A stretch of DNA of 64,000 nucleotides from Mycoplasmataceae bacterium (GCA_031290395.1 JAITNN010000018.1:1-64000), one strand, 5' to 3'; positions 24,847 to 34,088 are shown, numbered from the stretch's first letter. Translations and numbers: made by a program. Notes: generated by a model not told the origin, from the sequence alone.

Positions 24847-25158
24847 ATGAACATTAATCAAATGATGCAACAAGCACAAAAGATGCAAAAAGAAATCCAA
24901 AAGAAATTGGAAGAGTTTGATAACAAGGAATTTGAATTTGATTATAAAAATGGTTCGGTAGTAGTAAATATGGGTGGTAACGGTAGAGTTACTAAATTAG
25001 TTGTGAACCAAACTTTAGTAGACCCAGAAGACAAGATTACAATGGAAGAAATGATTGCTGAAGCAATCAATCAAGCTTATGATTCTATCCAAGAAGATCG
25101 CGATGCCATTCAACAATCATCTATGCCAAAAGGTGGCATGCCTGGAATGGGATTTTAA
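24847..25158 (+). CDS. ebfC: YbaB/EbfC nucleoid-associated protein
   Basis: A 103-residue protein that starts with a Met/Gln-rich amphipathic helix (M-N-I-N-Q-M-M-Q-Q-A) followed by the DNA-binding sheet (V-V-V-N-M-G-G-N-G) and a Gly/Met-rich tail. In Firmicutes it lies between dnaX and recR. Here recR follows, but a 172-bp gap with a structured RNA candidate intervenes. Confidence 0.9.
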   Translation: MNINQMMQQAQKMQKEIQKKLEEFDNKEFEFDYKNGSVVVNMGGNGRVTKLVVNQTLVDPEDKITMEEMIAEAINQAYDSIQEDRDAIQQSSMPKGGMPGMGF

Positions 25159-25170
25159 GAGGAAAAATAA

Positions 25171-25284
25171 GTTTGACTTCGTTTTAAATTTATGGGATCG
25201 TATTTTGCGTGCCACGATCATTTCACACACGGGGTTTCACATTGCCCATAGTCGGTAGCTAGTCCATCCGATACTGAAGTCAAC
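25171..25284 (+). ncRNA. Candidate structured RNA between ebfC and recR
   Basis: Four nested complementary pairs can be drawn in 114 bases: closing stem TTGACTTC (25173-25180) with GAAGTCAA (25276-25283); ATGGG (25192-25196) with CCCAT (25245-25249); a hairpin GATCGT (25196-25201) with ACGATC (25214-25219); and a hairpin TCGG (25252-25255) with CCGA (25268-25271). It is more GC-rich than its surroundings and has no coding potential. It is not the SRP RNA, tmRNA or a tRNA as far as their conserved sequences can be checked by eye. Confidence 0.5.
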
Positions 25285-25290
25285 ATTATA

Positions 25291-25316
25291 TTGACAGCGA
25301 TAATGTATCATATAAT
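25291..25316 (+). promoter_or_regulatory. Probable recR promoter
   Basis: A consensus -35 TTGACA (25291-25296) and -10 TATAAT (25311-25316) are separated by only 14 bases, shorter than the usual 17. An AGGA ribosome site follows before the recR ATG. Confidence 0.45.
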
Positions 25317-25330
25317 TTTATATAGGATAA

Positions 25331-25927
25331 ATGAAACCCATTACTTTTGAGTATTTAGTAGATGCATTAAAATCGTTGCCAGGTGTTGGGAAAAAACATG
25401 CTGAACGAATTGCCTATTTTTTGATGTTGAAAGACGATAAATATATTCAAGAATTTATTGAAAGACTTCGCGATAGCCATGAAAAAATTCATTTTTGTAG
25501 ACAATGTAATAATTTTGCTGATGGTGAATTATGTGATATTTGTTCCAACTCATCAAGAGATCAAGATAAGCTCTGTGTAGTGTCATCAATTGAAGACCTT
25601 AAAAAGATTGAAGAAACTGGGTCTTATAGTGGCTTATATTATGTATTACAAGGTGAAATTGATGTGAAAACTAAACAGAATTTAGATCCTAAAATCATTC
25701 GCAAATTCATAGATTTACTAAAGTCACATGATTTTAAGGAAGTCATTCTTGCCACTAATTGAACGATTAATGGTGAAGGTACTGCCATATTTATTAAAAA
25801 AATAATCAATGAATTATCTAAGGCTAATATTTATCGGTTAGCTCTTGGTTTACCAATCAATTCAGCTTTGGATTATGCTGATAATGCAACTCTAAAATCC
25901 GCTATCCAAAACAAAACAAAATATTAG
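25331..25927 (+). CDS. recR: Recombination protein RecR
   Basis: A 198-residue protein with the helix-hairpin-helix (L-P-G-V-G-K-K-H-A-E-R), the zinc finger C-R-Q-C and C-D-I-C (about residues 57-71), and the Toprim domain (L-C-V-V-S-S-I-E-D). It acts with RecO in RecA loading during gap repair. One TGA Trp lies in the Toprim region (A-T-N-W-T), where most RecR proteins have A-T-N-P-T, an interesting substitution. Its end overlaps the convergent toxin gene by 4 bases. Confidence 0.93.
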
Positions 25928-26256
25928 GAATATTTAATACCTTTATTATTCATTCGTGTATCGATTAGCGAATCAATTCAAATTTCTGATGACTTTACAA
26001 AATATATAAATCAAAGTGTACTAATGACTCTTATCCAACGATAATCGACATCTAAATTAGTAATTTTTTTAATTTGATTCCCCATCTCTGGATACATAGA
26101 TAATGTTGTCTCAACACGCATTCATTCATCTAAAAATTTGTCAGAATGCTTATTCACTCTATTCATTTTTATATCTTCATTAATCATTTTAGAATAGTGA
26201 TCATGAATTTCTAATATTGCTTGTTCTAAATAATTAATTTTATATTTTATGTCCAT
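25924..26256 (-). CDS. RelE/ParE-superfamily toxin
   Basis: A 110-residue protein that only appears when TGA is read as Trp. It starts M-D-I-K-Y-K-I-N-Y-L and has Y-R-W-I-R-V, then F-I-Y-F-V, and near the end L-I-D-T-R-M-N-N, the RelE/ParE pattern of a core sheet followed by R-I-x-x-x-R. Its start overlaps the antitoxin gene by 17 bases. The target (ribosome or gyrase) cannot be told from sequence. Confidence 0.7.
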
Positions 26257-26542
26257 ATTTCTTGGCAATGTTCCTAACGCCCTCCATTGCCTCTTCCTTT
26301 GAATAATATTTTGCTTTACCTGTCTTACGCAATTCCATATATTCTTTTAATTGATCTTGAATATTTTGATAAATAAAGTCGGGAAGTTCATTAAGATATT
26401 GTTCTTCAAAAGCTCTTAGTTCCATAAGAATTGCATAGCCACTACCATTCTTAGTCAAATATATAGGCGCTTTAGCATTTTTGGATTCAAGAACTAACTT
26501 ATCCATATTTCTTTGTACTTGTGATGATGGTCGAATTAACAT
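26240..26542 (-). CDS. Phd/YefM-family antitoxin
   Basis: A 100-residue protein starting M-L-I-R-P-S-S-Q-V-Q-R-N. The N-terminal Phd/YefM fold is recognisable from A-P-I-Y-L-T-K-N-G-S-G-Y-A-I-L-M, the segment that forms the DNA-binding dimer, followed by a charged, helical toxin-binding tail. It should repress its own operon and neutralise the downstream toxin. GAGGAG precedes the ATG. Confidence 0.8.
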   Translation of the reverse strand: MLIRPSSQVQRNMDKLVLESKNAKAPIYLTKNGSGYAILMELRAFEEQYLNELPDFIYQNIQDQLKEYMELRKTGKAKYYSKEEAMEGVRNIAKKYGHKI

Positions 26543-26603
26543 ATTTACTCCTCAACTACATAATACATTAATTTAATGAAAATTTACAATAAATTTACAT
26601 ATA

Positions 26604-27236
26604 TTAACTTTGGAAAGTAATTTTGTAGATGGGTTCATTTAAAGCAATGAATTTTTTCTCGTATTCAGTTTGGACATTATTTAATATTTCATTTTTATCT
26701 AAATATAAATTTTCTGTTTTATATGTAATATTAAAATGTTTAGATGATTTTAATGATTCTAAAGAATATTCGTAAAGTCCTTGATTATCCGTTTTAAATT
26801 CAACTAATTTACCACCTATAAGTAATTCGTGATAAATATCTAGAAAATATTTAGATGTTAATCGATATTTCTCGTGACGCTTTTTAGGTCATGGGTCAGA
26901 AAAATTTAAATAAATTTTAGAAATAGAATGTTTCTTAAATCATATTAATAAATTTTTAGCATCATCATTAATGATAAATAAGTTAGTTGGTTTAATGCTT
27001 AATGAATCAATCTTTCTCAAAATTTTTAAAACTATGGTTTGATCTTTCTCAATACCAATGTAATTATTAGATGGGTTGTTTATTGCACTTTGAATAATAA
27101 AATCACCCTTGCCTGAACCAACCTCTATATATAGAGGATTACCATTAGTGAAATATTTATCATTGGGTTTTTGCAATAATCAACCATAGTTTTTTATCAA
27201 ACTATTAGCATCTTTAATTTTGCGAATTCGGCCCAT
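26604..27236 (-). CDS. trmB: tRNA (guanine-N7-)-methyltransferase
   Basis: A 210-residue SAM-dependent methyltransferase for m7G46 of tRNA. The SAM site is E-V-G-S-G-K-G-D-F (about residue 38), and the family signature D-P-W-P-K-K-R-H follows at about 103. It starts four bases after the mgtA stop codon on the same strand. Confidence 0.92.
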
Positions 27237-27240
27237 AGCT

Positions 27241-29925
27241 CTATAACCAACTATGGAATAATTTAATATAGACAACCTTCGCTAGTTGTGCTGTCACAAT
27301 GTATCCACCAACGATTGCCATTATATATCCGATCATAATGGCGTCGTTTGGTTCTGACAAGGGACTAAAGATTTTCAACCCCGGTGTCAGTGTCAACACA
27401 AATCCGATTAATAAAGTCACTGTCAAAGAAAGCACTACGGGTAATGATGGCATTGTGTTATGGAATGGAAATTTATTGCTACGTAAAATAATGATGACAG
27501 CACTTTGTGTTAATAGGCTTTCCAAAAATCATCCAGTTTGAAATAACCCAACTGCTTGCTCGGTAGTCATTCCAGAAATTTGAGTATGATTCCCTTGTCA
27601 CCCCATCACATAAAACATTACTAAGAATGTTGCAATATCAAATATCGAACTAACTGGTCCTAAGAATAACATAAACTTTAAAATACTCCGAGCATTCCAA
27701 TTTCGTGGTTTGTTATAAAAATCAGAATCCACATTATCTCAAGGCATCGCCATTTGAGCAAAGTCATAAATTAAATTTAATATCAATATTTGTTCAGGTC
27801 TCATTGGTAGAATGCCAAAACGACTCAATCAAATGCTAGCAACTAGCATGCTCAACATATTACCAAAGTTGCTAGAGACCGTCATTTTGATGTATTTAAT
27901 AATGTTGGCATATGTTTTACGTCCTTCAACACAACCGTTGCCTAAAATCGTTAAATCCTTTTCTAGCAAAATGATATCGGCGCTTTCTTTGGCAATATCG
28001 ACTGCTGTGTCTACAGAAATACCAAGATCAGCGACGCGCATAGCAGCAGCATCATTAATACCATCACCCATAAAACCAACAATGTGTTTATTAGTTTTAA
28101 TAGCGAGTACTACTCTAGATTTTTGCTCTGGTGATAATCTTGCAAAGATTGTAATCGCCATTACTTTCTTTTCTAATTCGTCTTGTGACATTTGTTCAAT
28201 ATCACTGCCAAGTAAAATTTTCTTGCCTTTTAAACCAACATGATTACAAACATATTTAGCAACTAAATCATTATCACCAGTTAATACCTTGACTTGCACA
28301 CCACGTTTTTGTAAATCAAGAATCGCTTTACGAGCCGATAGCTTAGGTGGATCAAGCAAAGCAACATAACCGATTAATTTCATTCCATCTTCATCTTTGA
28401 TATTAAAAGGACGATCAGTTGGAAGATTCTTATGGTTAGTGGCAATGGCAATGACTCGCATGCCTTGTTCGTTAAGTAATGCGACAGTCTTTCTAACTTG
28501 ATCACGTAATCTATTATCCAATTTAATAACATCACCTTTATATTCGGCATAGTCGCAAATTGATAGAATCTCCTCTAATGCCCCCTTAGTGATTAATTGT
28601 GTCTTACCATTGGGATCTTTCACGATTACTGACATGCGACGTCGTTGAAAGTCAAATGGAATTTCATCAATTTTATCAAACTGGTTATAAGAATTTTCAA
28701 ATCCTTCTTGCTTAGCCTTATCAATGATGGCTAAATCTAGTAAGTTCTTTAACCCAGTTTGAAAGTAACTGTTTAAATAACCATAGATTAAAACACGGCG
28801 GTCATCTTTACCTTCGACATTAATGTGTCTTTCTAGAACAATCCGATCCTCAGTTAATGTTCCGGTCTTATCAGTACATAAAACATCCATCGCTCCAAAA
28901 TTTTGAATGGAATTAATATTTTTAACAATCGTTTTTTGTTTAGAAAGTCTAAATGCTTCTTTCGCCAGATTGACCGTGACAATCATTGGCAATAATTCAG
29001 GGGTCAATCCCACGGCTAATGCAAGCGTGAAGGTAATACCTTTTAATCAAGAATCTGTACCTTGTCCTAATGCACCTTGTAATACAAAGACAACAATAAC
29101 CATAATGATGGTAGTTATTAGAAGTAATAGGCTTACTGCCTTAATGCCCTTGTCAAAATTAGTTTTTGGTCGTTTCTTTGTGATGGTTCTAGCAATCCTA
29201 CCAAAGAATGTGTTGTTACCAGTATTAAGAACTACGGCTTTGGCTGTACCGGATGAAACTGATGTACCCATGAAACAAAGGTTATTAACTTCTAAGGCGC
29301 TTTGATAATTTTTGTCTTTCAATATACCAGGGATTTTTTCCACTGGTTCAGATTCTCCAGTTAATGCTGATTGAGTGATAAACAAATCTTTAGTGCTTAA
29401 AATCATTAGATCAGCTGGAATCATATCTCCAGCCGCCAAATGAATAATATCACCTGGTACAATTTCGTCAATCGGTTTTTCACTACGTTCGCCATTTCTT
29501 TCGACTGCTGTAGTAGTTTCAATCATATCATTCAATCTTTCGCTAGCACGATCGGAACGAATTTCTTGGAACATTCTAATAAAGCAAGTTAAAAATAAAA
29601 TGCCTAGCACAATTCCAAATGAAAATCAATCGCGAATACCAGGTATTGTTGCGTCTAAAATAGCAATCACCATTAAAATAATGGAAAACGGATTGATAAA
29701 AGCATCAAATAAAGAGTGATACCATTGGTGTTGTTTACGTGTACCCAAAGTGTTTGGGCCATACTTATCACGGTGTTGTTCGTATTGCTCGCTGTTTAGT
29801 CCATTAATAGATGTATTTAATGATTCTAAAATTTCTTCATTGGATTTTTTAGCATCATTTAATAGGCTTTGATTTAATTCTGTAGAAATTTGCGGTAAAC
29901 GCTTTTTCTTTGGTGTTTTTGCCAT
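27241..29925 (-). CDS. mgtA: P-type Mg2+-importing ATPase (MgtA type)
   Basis: An 894-residue P-type ATPase. An N-terminal charged region is followed by the first helices, the actuator domain with L-T-G-E-S-E-P, the phosphorylation site D-K-T-G-T-L-T (about residue 360), the nucleotide-binding domain with K-G-A, and the hinge G-D-G-I-N-D-A-A-A. P-E-L-L-P-M-I-V in the fourth helix is typical of the Mg2+ class rather than of Ca2+ pumps. The ATG at 29925 has only a weak ribosome site (GTGAAA); a TTG at 29943 is the alternative. The long upstream inverted repeat suggests control by leader RNA. Confidence 0.9.
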
Positions 29926-29985
29926 ATTGATTTCACGAATCAAATATGTTAGATAGTTATCATTCAGCTAAATATTAATCAATAA

Positions 29986-30066
29986 GGTGGTTTTCATTAT
30001 TAAAACGCACCGAGTAATACTCATCTGGTTGAGAACTATGTGAACATATATCCATGAAAAACCACC
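29986..30066 (-). promoter_or_regulatory. Structured leader of mgtA
   Basis: GGTGGTTTTCAT (29986-29997) is complementary to ATGAAAAACCACC (30054-30066), with one extra A in the second arm. The 56-base interior holds smaller dyads, GAG-TAATA-CTC (30012-30022) and TATGT-GA-ACATA. On the mgtA strand this would form a long closed stem 60 bases before the ATG. A TATAAT palindromic -10 lies near 30090. The conserved bases of the ykoK M-box riboswitch were not seen, so this would be a different Mg-responsive leader or simply a stable hairpin. Confidence 0.5.
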
Positions 30067-30101
30067 TACTTTCTTTTCATTAATGTAAACATTATAATCA
30101 C

Positions 30102-30313
30102 TCTTTTGAGAGAATGAATGATTAAGAACAACTATTTGGTTTTTGAAGGAAGAAAAATATTACCTGAAAGTTGATATATTTACTCACCCCGCGGATCCAT
30201 CGGTTATTGCTATATTGCTTGGATAATTTTAGCAAGTCATCAATGCTATGCTTATAATTCATTTGTGCCTCCCTTAAAGGCATTTAAGATCGCGCCGTTA
30301 TTGGCGCTTTTTT
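30102..30313 (+). ncRNA. Candidate plus-strand RNA with the repeated CCATCGGTT/TGCTATA block
   Basis: A -10-like TATAAT near 30090-30095 could start a transcript running to the strong terminator at 30292-30313. It contains CACCCCGC ... CCATCGGTT-AT-TGCTATA (30185-30214), nearly identical to the leader at 10598-10630, followed by a hairpin TTGCT...AGCAA. No gene follows the terminator directly, so this is a free small RNA, a terminated leader, or a relic. A 45-codon minus-strand frame with a GGGAGG ribosome site overlaps it and is the alternative reading. Confidence 0.4.
30292..30313 (+). terminator. Rho-independent terminator
   Basis: GCGCC-GTTATT-GGCGC followed by six T: a textbook plus-strand terminator, with no annotated gene ending just before it. 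Confidence 0.85.
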
Positions 30314-30445
30314 AATTGCTTCTAAATATTAGCATTCACTTAATTAATCCATTCACTTAATTTATTTTTTCTCCAAATAGATGCCTTGGCTTCAACATAG
30401 TTTGCGAATTCCATCATTTTATGTTTTAATTGTCACATGATGCGA
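30314..30445. other. Gene-poor stretch with short repeats and a possible minus-strand remnant
   Basis: CATTCACTTAATT is present twice (30333-30345 and 30350-30362). On the minus strand a short frame from the (CT) tract down to a TAA at 30340-30342 reads H-K-M-M-E-F-A-N-Y-V-E-A-K-A, which looks protein-like and could be the decayed end of a gene. Otherwise nothing recognisable. Confidence 0.35.
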
Positions 30446-30467
30446 AGAGAGAGAGAGAGAGAGAGAG
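30446..30467 (+). repeat. (AG)11 simple-sequence repeat
   Basis: Eleven perfect AG units, 119 bases before the ATG of the BspA-like lipoprotein gene. A small hairpin (CGGC-CTA-GCCG) and a terminator follow it. It lies in non-coding DNA on both strands as far as can be seen. The same kind of tract interrupts the mod gene at 36135. Confidence 0.9.
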
Positions 30468-30502
30468 CCACGGCCTAGCCGTAATCTTTAATTCTCTATC
30501 CA

Positions 30503-30540
30503 AACAAGATATTAGCTTTTACTAATGTCTTGTTTTTTGT
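30503..30540 (+). terminator. Rho-independent terminator or attenuator before the BspA-like gene
   Basis: AACAAGA-T-ATTAG / CTAAT-G-TCTTGTT with a CTTTTA loop and a following T-run. It ends 46 bases upstream of the lipoprotein ATG, so it either insulates that gene or attenuates transcripts that pass through the (AG)11 tract. Confidence 0.75.
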
Positions 30541-30585
30541 TATGTCTTCCACCATAAATGAAGTCATTAAAAAAGAAAGAAAAAT

Positions 30586-32277
30586 ATGAACGCAAGTCAA
30601 GAAACAAAAAATAGAATTCATTACCAAGGTAGTAATAAAAAGAAAACACAATGATGAAAGATCATGTTGAGTTTTGTTATTGGTGGAGGCATTGCATGTG
30701 CTATTGCTTTGCCTATCACTTTAACACAAAGTTGTCATAATAAGGCAAAAAACATGACAGTATTTTATAGTTCCGACCATTATTACTTTACCCAATATGA
30801 TAACAATGTTTTTATTAAAGCACCAGTGATTGAAATACCAAACCATCCAGAATTAAATTTAAGTGATACAAAATTTACAAATGTAAACAATACATTAAAT
30901 AATATACATCTAACTTTAAATCCAACAAATGGAAGTATATACAGTTCTTACCAAAATTTATCTCCATTTGATGATACTCCAATTGAAATCCAAGTTGAAG
31001 GAAACGCAAACGGAGAACATTATGAAACTCAAGTTAATATTAAAATTACATGCGATGATTTAAATACTATATTTGATAGCGATAATTGCTTATCGCCTGA
31101 CAAACCAGAATTTGATGTAATTTTTAGCAGATATGAAGAAGGTACCTTTATTGATAACTATGATTTTTCTACCCTTGCCACAACTCACTATACTTCCATT
31201 GATTTTGGTGCTAATTATTTTGAAGGTTCATTGTTTTCAAACGACCCACCTAAAGAGTTGCAATTTGAAGGTCAAATTAAAGGTATAAAATTTGGAGATG
31301 CAACTTCTGGGCAAACAGGAAAGAGAGTCATTCATGATAGATCTTTTCAGGGTTGTGATGGTATCAATTTAATATGCTTACCGCCTTCACTTACCGCAGT
31401 CTCCATTGGAAATTATGCTTTTTGGGGTTGTTCACATCTATATGGTTTTATTGGAGGCGACTTAAACACTAAGCATTCCGGAGCAACAATTTCATCAATA
31501 TTAGCTGGTACGATTGATTACCCTGCAATTGGAGATAATGCATTTTATGGGTGCAGCTCATTAACTAGTGAATTAATAAGTAACTTAAATTTCAACCCAA
31601 ATGATTTACAGTACATAGAAAACGCTTCCACAAGTTATCTGGAAGGTGCTGGATTAATTAGTGCAAACGGTAAAGATTGAATAAATGGTGGTGGGTTAAT
31701 CGCAGGTGACTTAGGTTCAACCTTAACAAGCATAGATTTCTCAAACATTCCCACAGATAATTTTTCTTTGTTTACAGGTTGTTCGTCATTGACTGCAGTT
31801 AATTTAGCGGCAAATACATCTTTATCATCGTCTGCTGGTAGGACTGGAGATTTTGAGGCGTGCTACAGTTTATTTAATGTTAAGTTACCTTCTACCTATT
31901 CTAACGATATAGCACCTAGCACTTTTCAAGATTGCTATTCATTACAATCATTAAATTCAAACGACGATGATTTGATTGATTTATCTAACTTTAATAACAT
32001 AGGTGGTTATTCTTTCATGGATTGTTCAAACATTTGACACATTAAATTTTCTTCATCTTTAACAACTATAAGCCCTACAGATACTTTTAGCGATGCTGCA
32101 GACCTCAAAATTATCATCATAGATGCAACATCTGCTCCATCTGAAGATGCAGAGATAAATATTTCGTATTTGAACATTTTACACGGGGTTATTATCTACA
32201 CTGGCGATTTAGGAAATGCAATGCTATGAAAAAATGCATTCGGTTTAAATAGTTGAACGTTGGTAGGGGCTGTTTAA
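30586..32277 (+). CDS. BspA-like leucine-rich-repeat surface lipoprotein
   Basis: A 563-residue protein read through several TGA Trp codons. After a short charged N-terminus comes a hydrophobic signal segment ending L-T-Q-S-C, a likely lipid-anchor site. The first 200 residues are Asn/Thr-rich with beta-type segments. From about residue 235 onward BspA/TpLRR repeats appear: F-Q-G-C-D, F-W-G-C-S, F-Y-G-C-S-S-L, F-T-G-C-S-S-L, F-E-A-C-Y-S-L, F-Q-D-C-Y-S-L, F-M-D-C-S. BspA-type proteins bind host proteins or cells, and large families occur in Trichomonas vaginalis and its mycoplasma symbiont. The (AG)11 tract and terminator upstream suggest switchable expression. Confidence 0.82.
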
Positions 32278-32321
32278 TAAATAGAAAAGTAGGCATCTCA
32301 AGACATTTTCTTCAACATAAT

Positions 32322-32350
32322 TTGAATAAATAAATATTTTCATATAAAAT
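32322..32350 (+). promoter_or_regulatory. Promoter of the infC-rpmI-rplT operon
   Basis: TTGAAT (32322-32327), a 17-base spacer, and TAAAAT (32345-32350) make a good housekeeping promoter about 150 bases upstream of infC. Confidence 0.6.
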
Positions 32351-32415
32351 ACTATCCGTATAAAGAAAGTAGTTGCACAAACTCACCTGATAGATTTAAT
32401 CTATGGGTTGCCAGC

Positions 32416-32474
32416 TTTAAATACATATGTATTTAAATCTTAAGCATTGTGTTACTAACGCAATGCTTTTCTTT
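32416..32474 (+). promoter_or_regulatory. infC leader: 22-bp palindrome and attenuator hairpin
   Basis: TTTAAATACA-TATGTATTTAAA (32416-32437) is a perfect palindrome. It is followed by AGCATTG (32443-32449) / CAATGCT (32461-32467) with a broken T-run, a terminator-like hairpin 27 bases before the ATG. In Firmicutes, ribosomal protein L20 represses this operon through such a leader; the same role is likely here but the L20 site itself was not identified. Confidence 0.5.
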
Positions 32475-32500
32475 ATATAAAAAATTACAATGGAGAAAGA

Positions 32501-33019
32501 ATGGAATATCGACCAATAAATGAAAAAATCTTTGACTCAAAATTACTAGTCATTGATGAAAATGGAACAAAACTAGGAGCTATGGATAAAACAGCTGCCG
32601 TCAGTTTGGCAAGAGAACGAGGTTATGATTTAGTGTTATTTGTACCAGCGAGTAAAACTGGTGGATTAGCAATTGCTAAAATTGTGGATTATGGAAAATT
32701 CACTTACGAACAAAAGATGAAAGAAAAACAATCACGCAAAAATCAAAGTGTGATTAAAGTCAAAGAAGTTAAAGTTCGTCCCCAAATTGGTGATCACGAT
32801 TTAAAATGACGCGCTGATCAAGCAAAGGATTGATTAAATGATAATGCTCAAGTAAAGTTCAAAATCCAAGCTTATGGACGAATTGGCTACAAACCAGAAC
32901 TTATTCAAGAAACATATGATAAATTTCTTGGGCTGTTGGGTGAAACTGCTAAGGTATTAACACCATTAAAAAAATTAACACCGGTTTTATACGAAGCCAC
33001 CATTGTAAAAAATAAATAG
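32501..33019 (+). CDS. infC: Translation initiation factor IF-3
   Basis: A 172-residue protein with both domains. The N-domain has the conserved N-E-K-I near the start; the linker is Lys-rich; the C-domain has V-K-E-V-K-V-R-P-Q-I-G-D-H-D. GGAGAAAG precedes an ATG start (many bacteria use ATT or another rare codon here, so the rare-codon autoregulation seen in E. coli is absent). Confidence 0.95.
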
Positions 33020-33029
33020 GAGAATAATT

Positions 33030-33230
33030 ATGGGAAAAATTAAACATAAAACAAAAAAATCCGCTGCAAAGCGTTTTAAAATTACGGCTAGTGGTAAGAT
33101 TAAAATGAAACATTCACATCGTAGTCACCAAGCGCATAGTAAAACAACAAAACAACGTCGTCAATTACGACATGATACGTTATTAAGCCCAGCCATGGCA
33201 AAACGTCATAAATACACAATACATCGTTAG
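33030..33230 (+). CDS. rpmI: 50S ribosomal protein L35
   Basis: A 66-residue, highly basic protein starting M-G-K-I-K-H-K-T-K-K-S-A-A-K-R-F. AGGAG lies before the ATG. Second gene of the infC operon. Confidence 0.95.
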   Translation: MGKIKHKTKKSAAKRFKITASGKIKMKHSHRSHQAHSKTTKQRRQLRHDTLLSPAMAKRHKYTIHR

Positions 33231-33239
33231 GAGTTAAAT

Positions 33240-33587
33240 ATGAGAGTTAAAGGTGGATCCACTACAAGACAACGTCGTAAAGCGACAAAGAAACGTGTTG
33301 AAGGTGCATGAGGAACAAAACATACTTCCTTTAAAATTGCCCATCAAACATTATTAAGATCGGCAGATTATGCTTACCGTGACCGTAAGGCACGTAAGCG
33401 TGACTTTCGTAAACTTTGAAATACAAGAATTAATGCTGCTGTAAGAGAATTAGGTTACAACTATTCAACTTTTATTAATGCTTTACACAAAGCTAAAATT
33501 GCTATCAACCGTAAAATGTTGAGTGAACTAGCAATTAATAATCATGAAGAGTTTAAAACATTAGTTGAAACAGTTATGAAAAAATAG
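33240..33587 (+). CDS. rplT: 50S ribosomal protein L20
   Basis: A 115-residue protein, M-R-V-K-G-G with the long basic N-terminal helix (R-R-K-A-T-K-K-R) and the conserved [20 protein letters not shown] encodes two of its tryptophans. Likely repressor of this operon. Confidence 0.95.
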
Positions 33588-33593
33588 TTTGTC

Positions 33594-34088
33594 ATGAAAC
33601 TAGATTTAGATAGTATCTTTGAATCACAAACCATTCTTGATAAAACCGTCCAAACTAAACATGGTGTTAGTTATTCTCGTGTTTACGAAGAATTAAAATT
33701 GGCTTTATTCGTAGAACTAGGGGAACTTGCCAATGAGGTGAGATGTTTTAAATTTTGATCAATCAAAGGACCATCGGAAAAAGGTGTCATTCTTGAAGAA
33801 TATGTTGATGGTATCCATTTTATTTGTTCACTATCTATTGCTAAAAATGCAAGCCATGATTTTTTCATTCCAGATAAGATTGAATTATTAAATAAGGCTG
33901 ATCTTACAATCTGTTTTAACAAACTTTTTAGCCGTATGCCTTCATTAAATGATGCGGTTGGTATTAACAATTGATTTAAAGACTATTTAATGCTTGGTTA
34001 TCATCTTGGTTTTACTTATGATGATATTTACAAAGCATATTTTGCTAAAAACCAAATCAATTTTAAACGTCAAGAGGAAAACTATTAA
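33594..34088 (+). CDS. Dimeric (all-alpha) dUTP diphosphatase
   Basis: A 164-residue protein of the type 2 dUTPase family (MazG-like fold). The Mg-binding motifs are E-L-G-E-L-A-N-E (about residue 47) and E-E-Y-V-D-G-I-H-F (about 77). It keeps dUTP low and supplies dUMP. It starts 6 bases after rplT without its own ribosome site, so it is probably coupled to it, and overlaps the next ATG by one base. Confidence 0.85.

Noticed and set aside
25055-25258. 67-codon plus-strand ORF overlapping ebfC and the RNA candidate
   Set aside because: Starts within ebfC in another frame and runs through the structured RNA; composition unlike coding sequence here.
29986-30066. M-box (ykoK) magnesium riboswitch before mgtA
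   Set aside because: The conserved core bases of the M-box were not visible; only the idea of a structured leader is kept.
30150-30230. TPP riboswitch suggested by ACCTGA and GGATAAT strings
   Set aside because: The order, spacing and the CTGAGA element do not fit, and the other copy of the block lacks these strings.
30132-30271. 45-codon minus-strand frame with a GGGAGG ribosome site (M-N-Y-K-H-S-I-D-D-L)
   Set aside because: Not listed as a gene: no recognisable family, and the same DNA carries the conserved plus-strand block. In the other copy of that block (10598) the equivalent minus-strand frame is broken. Kept as an alternative reading.
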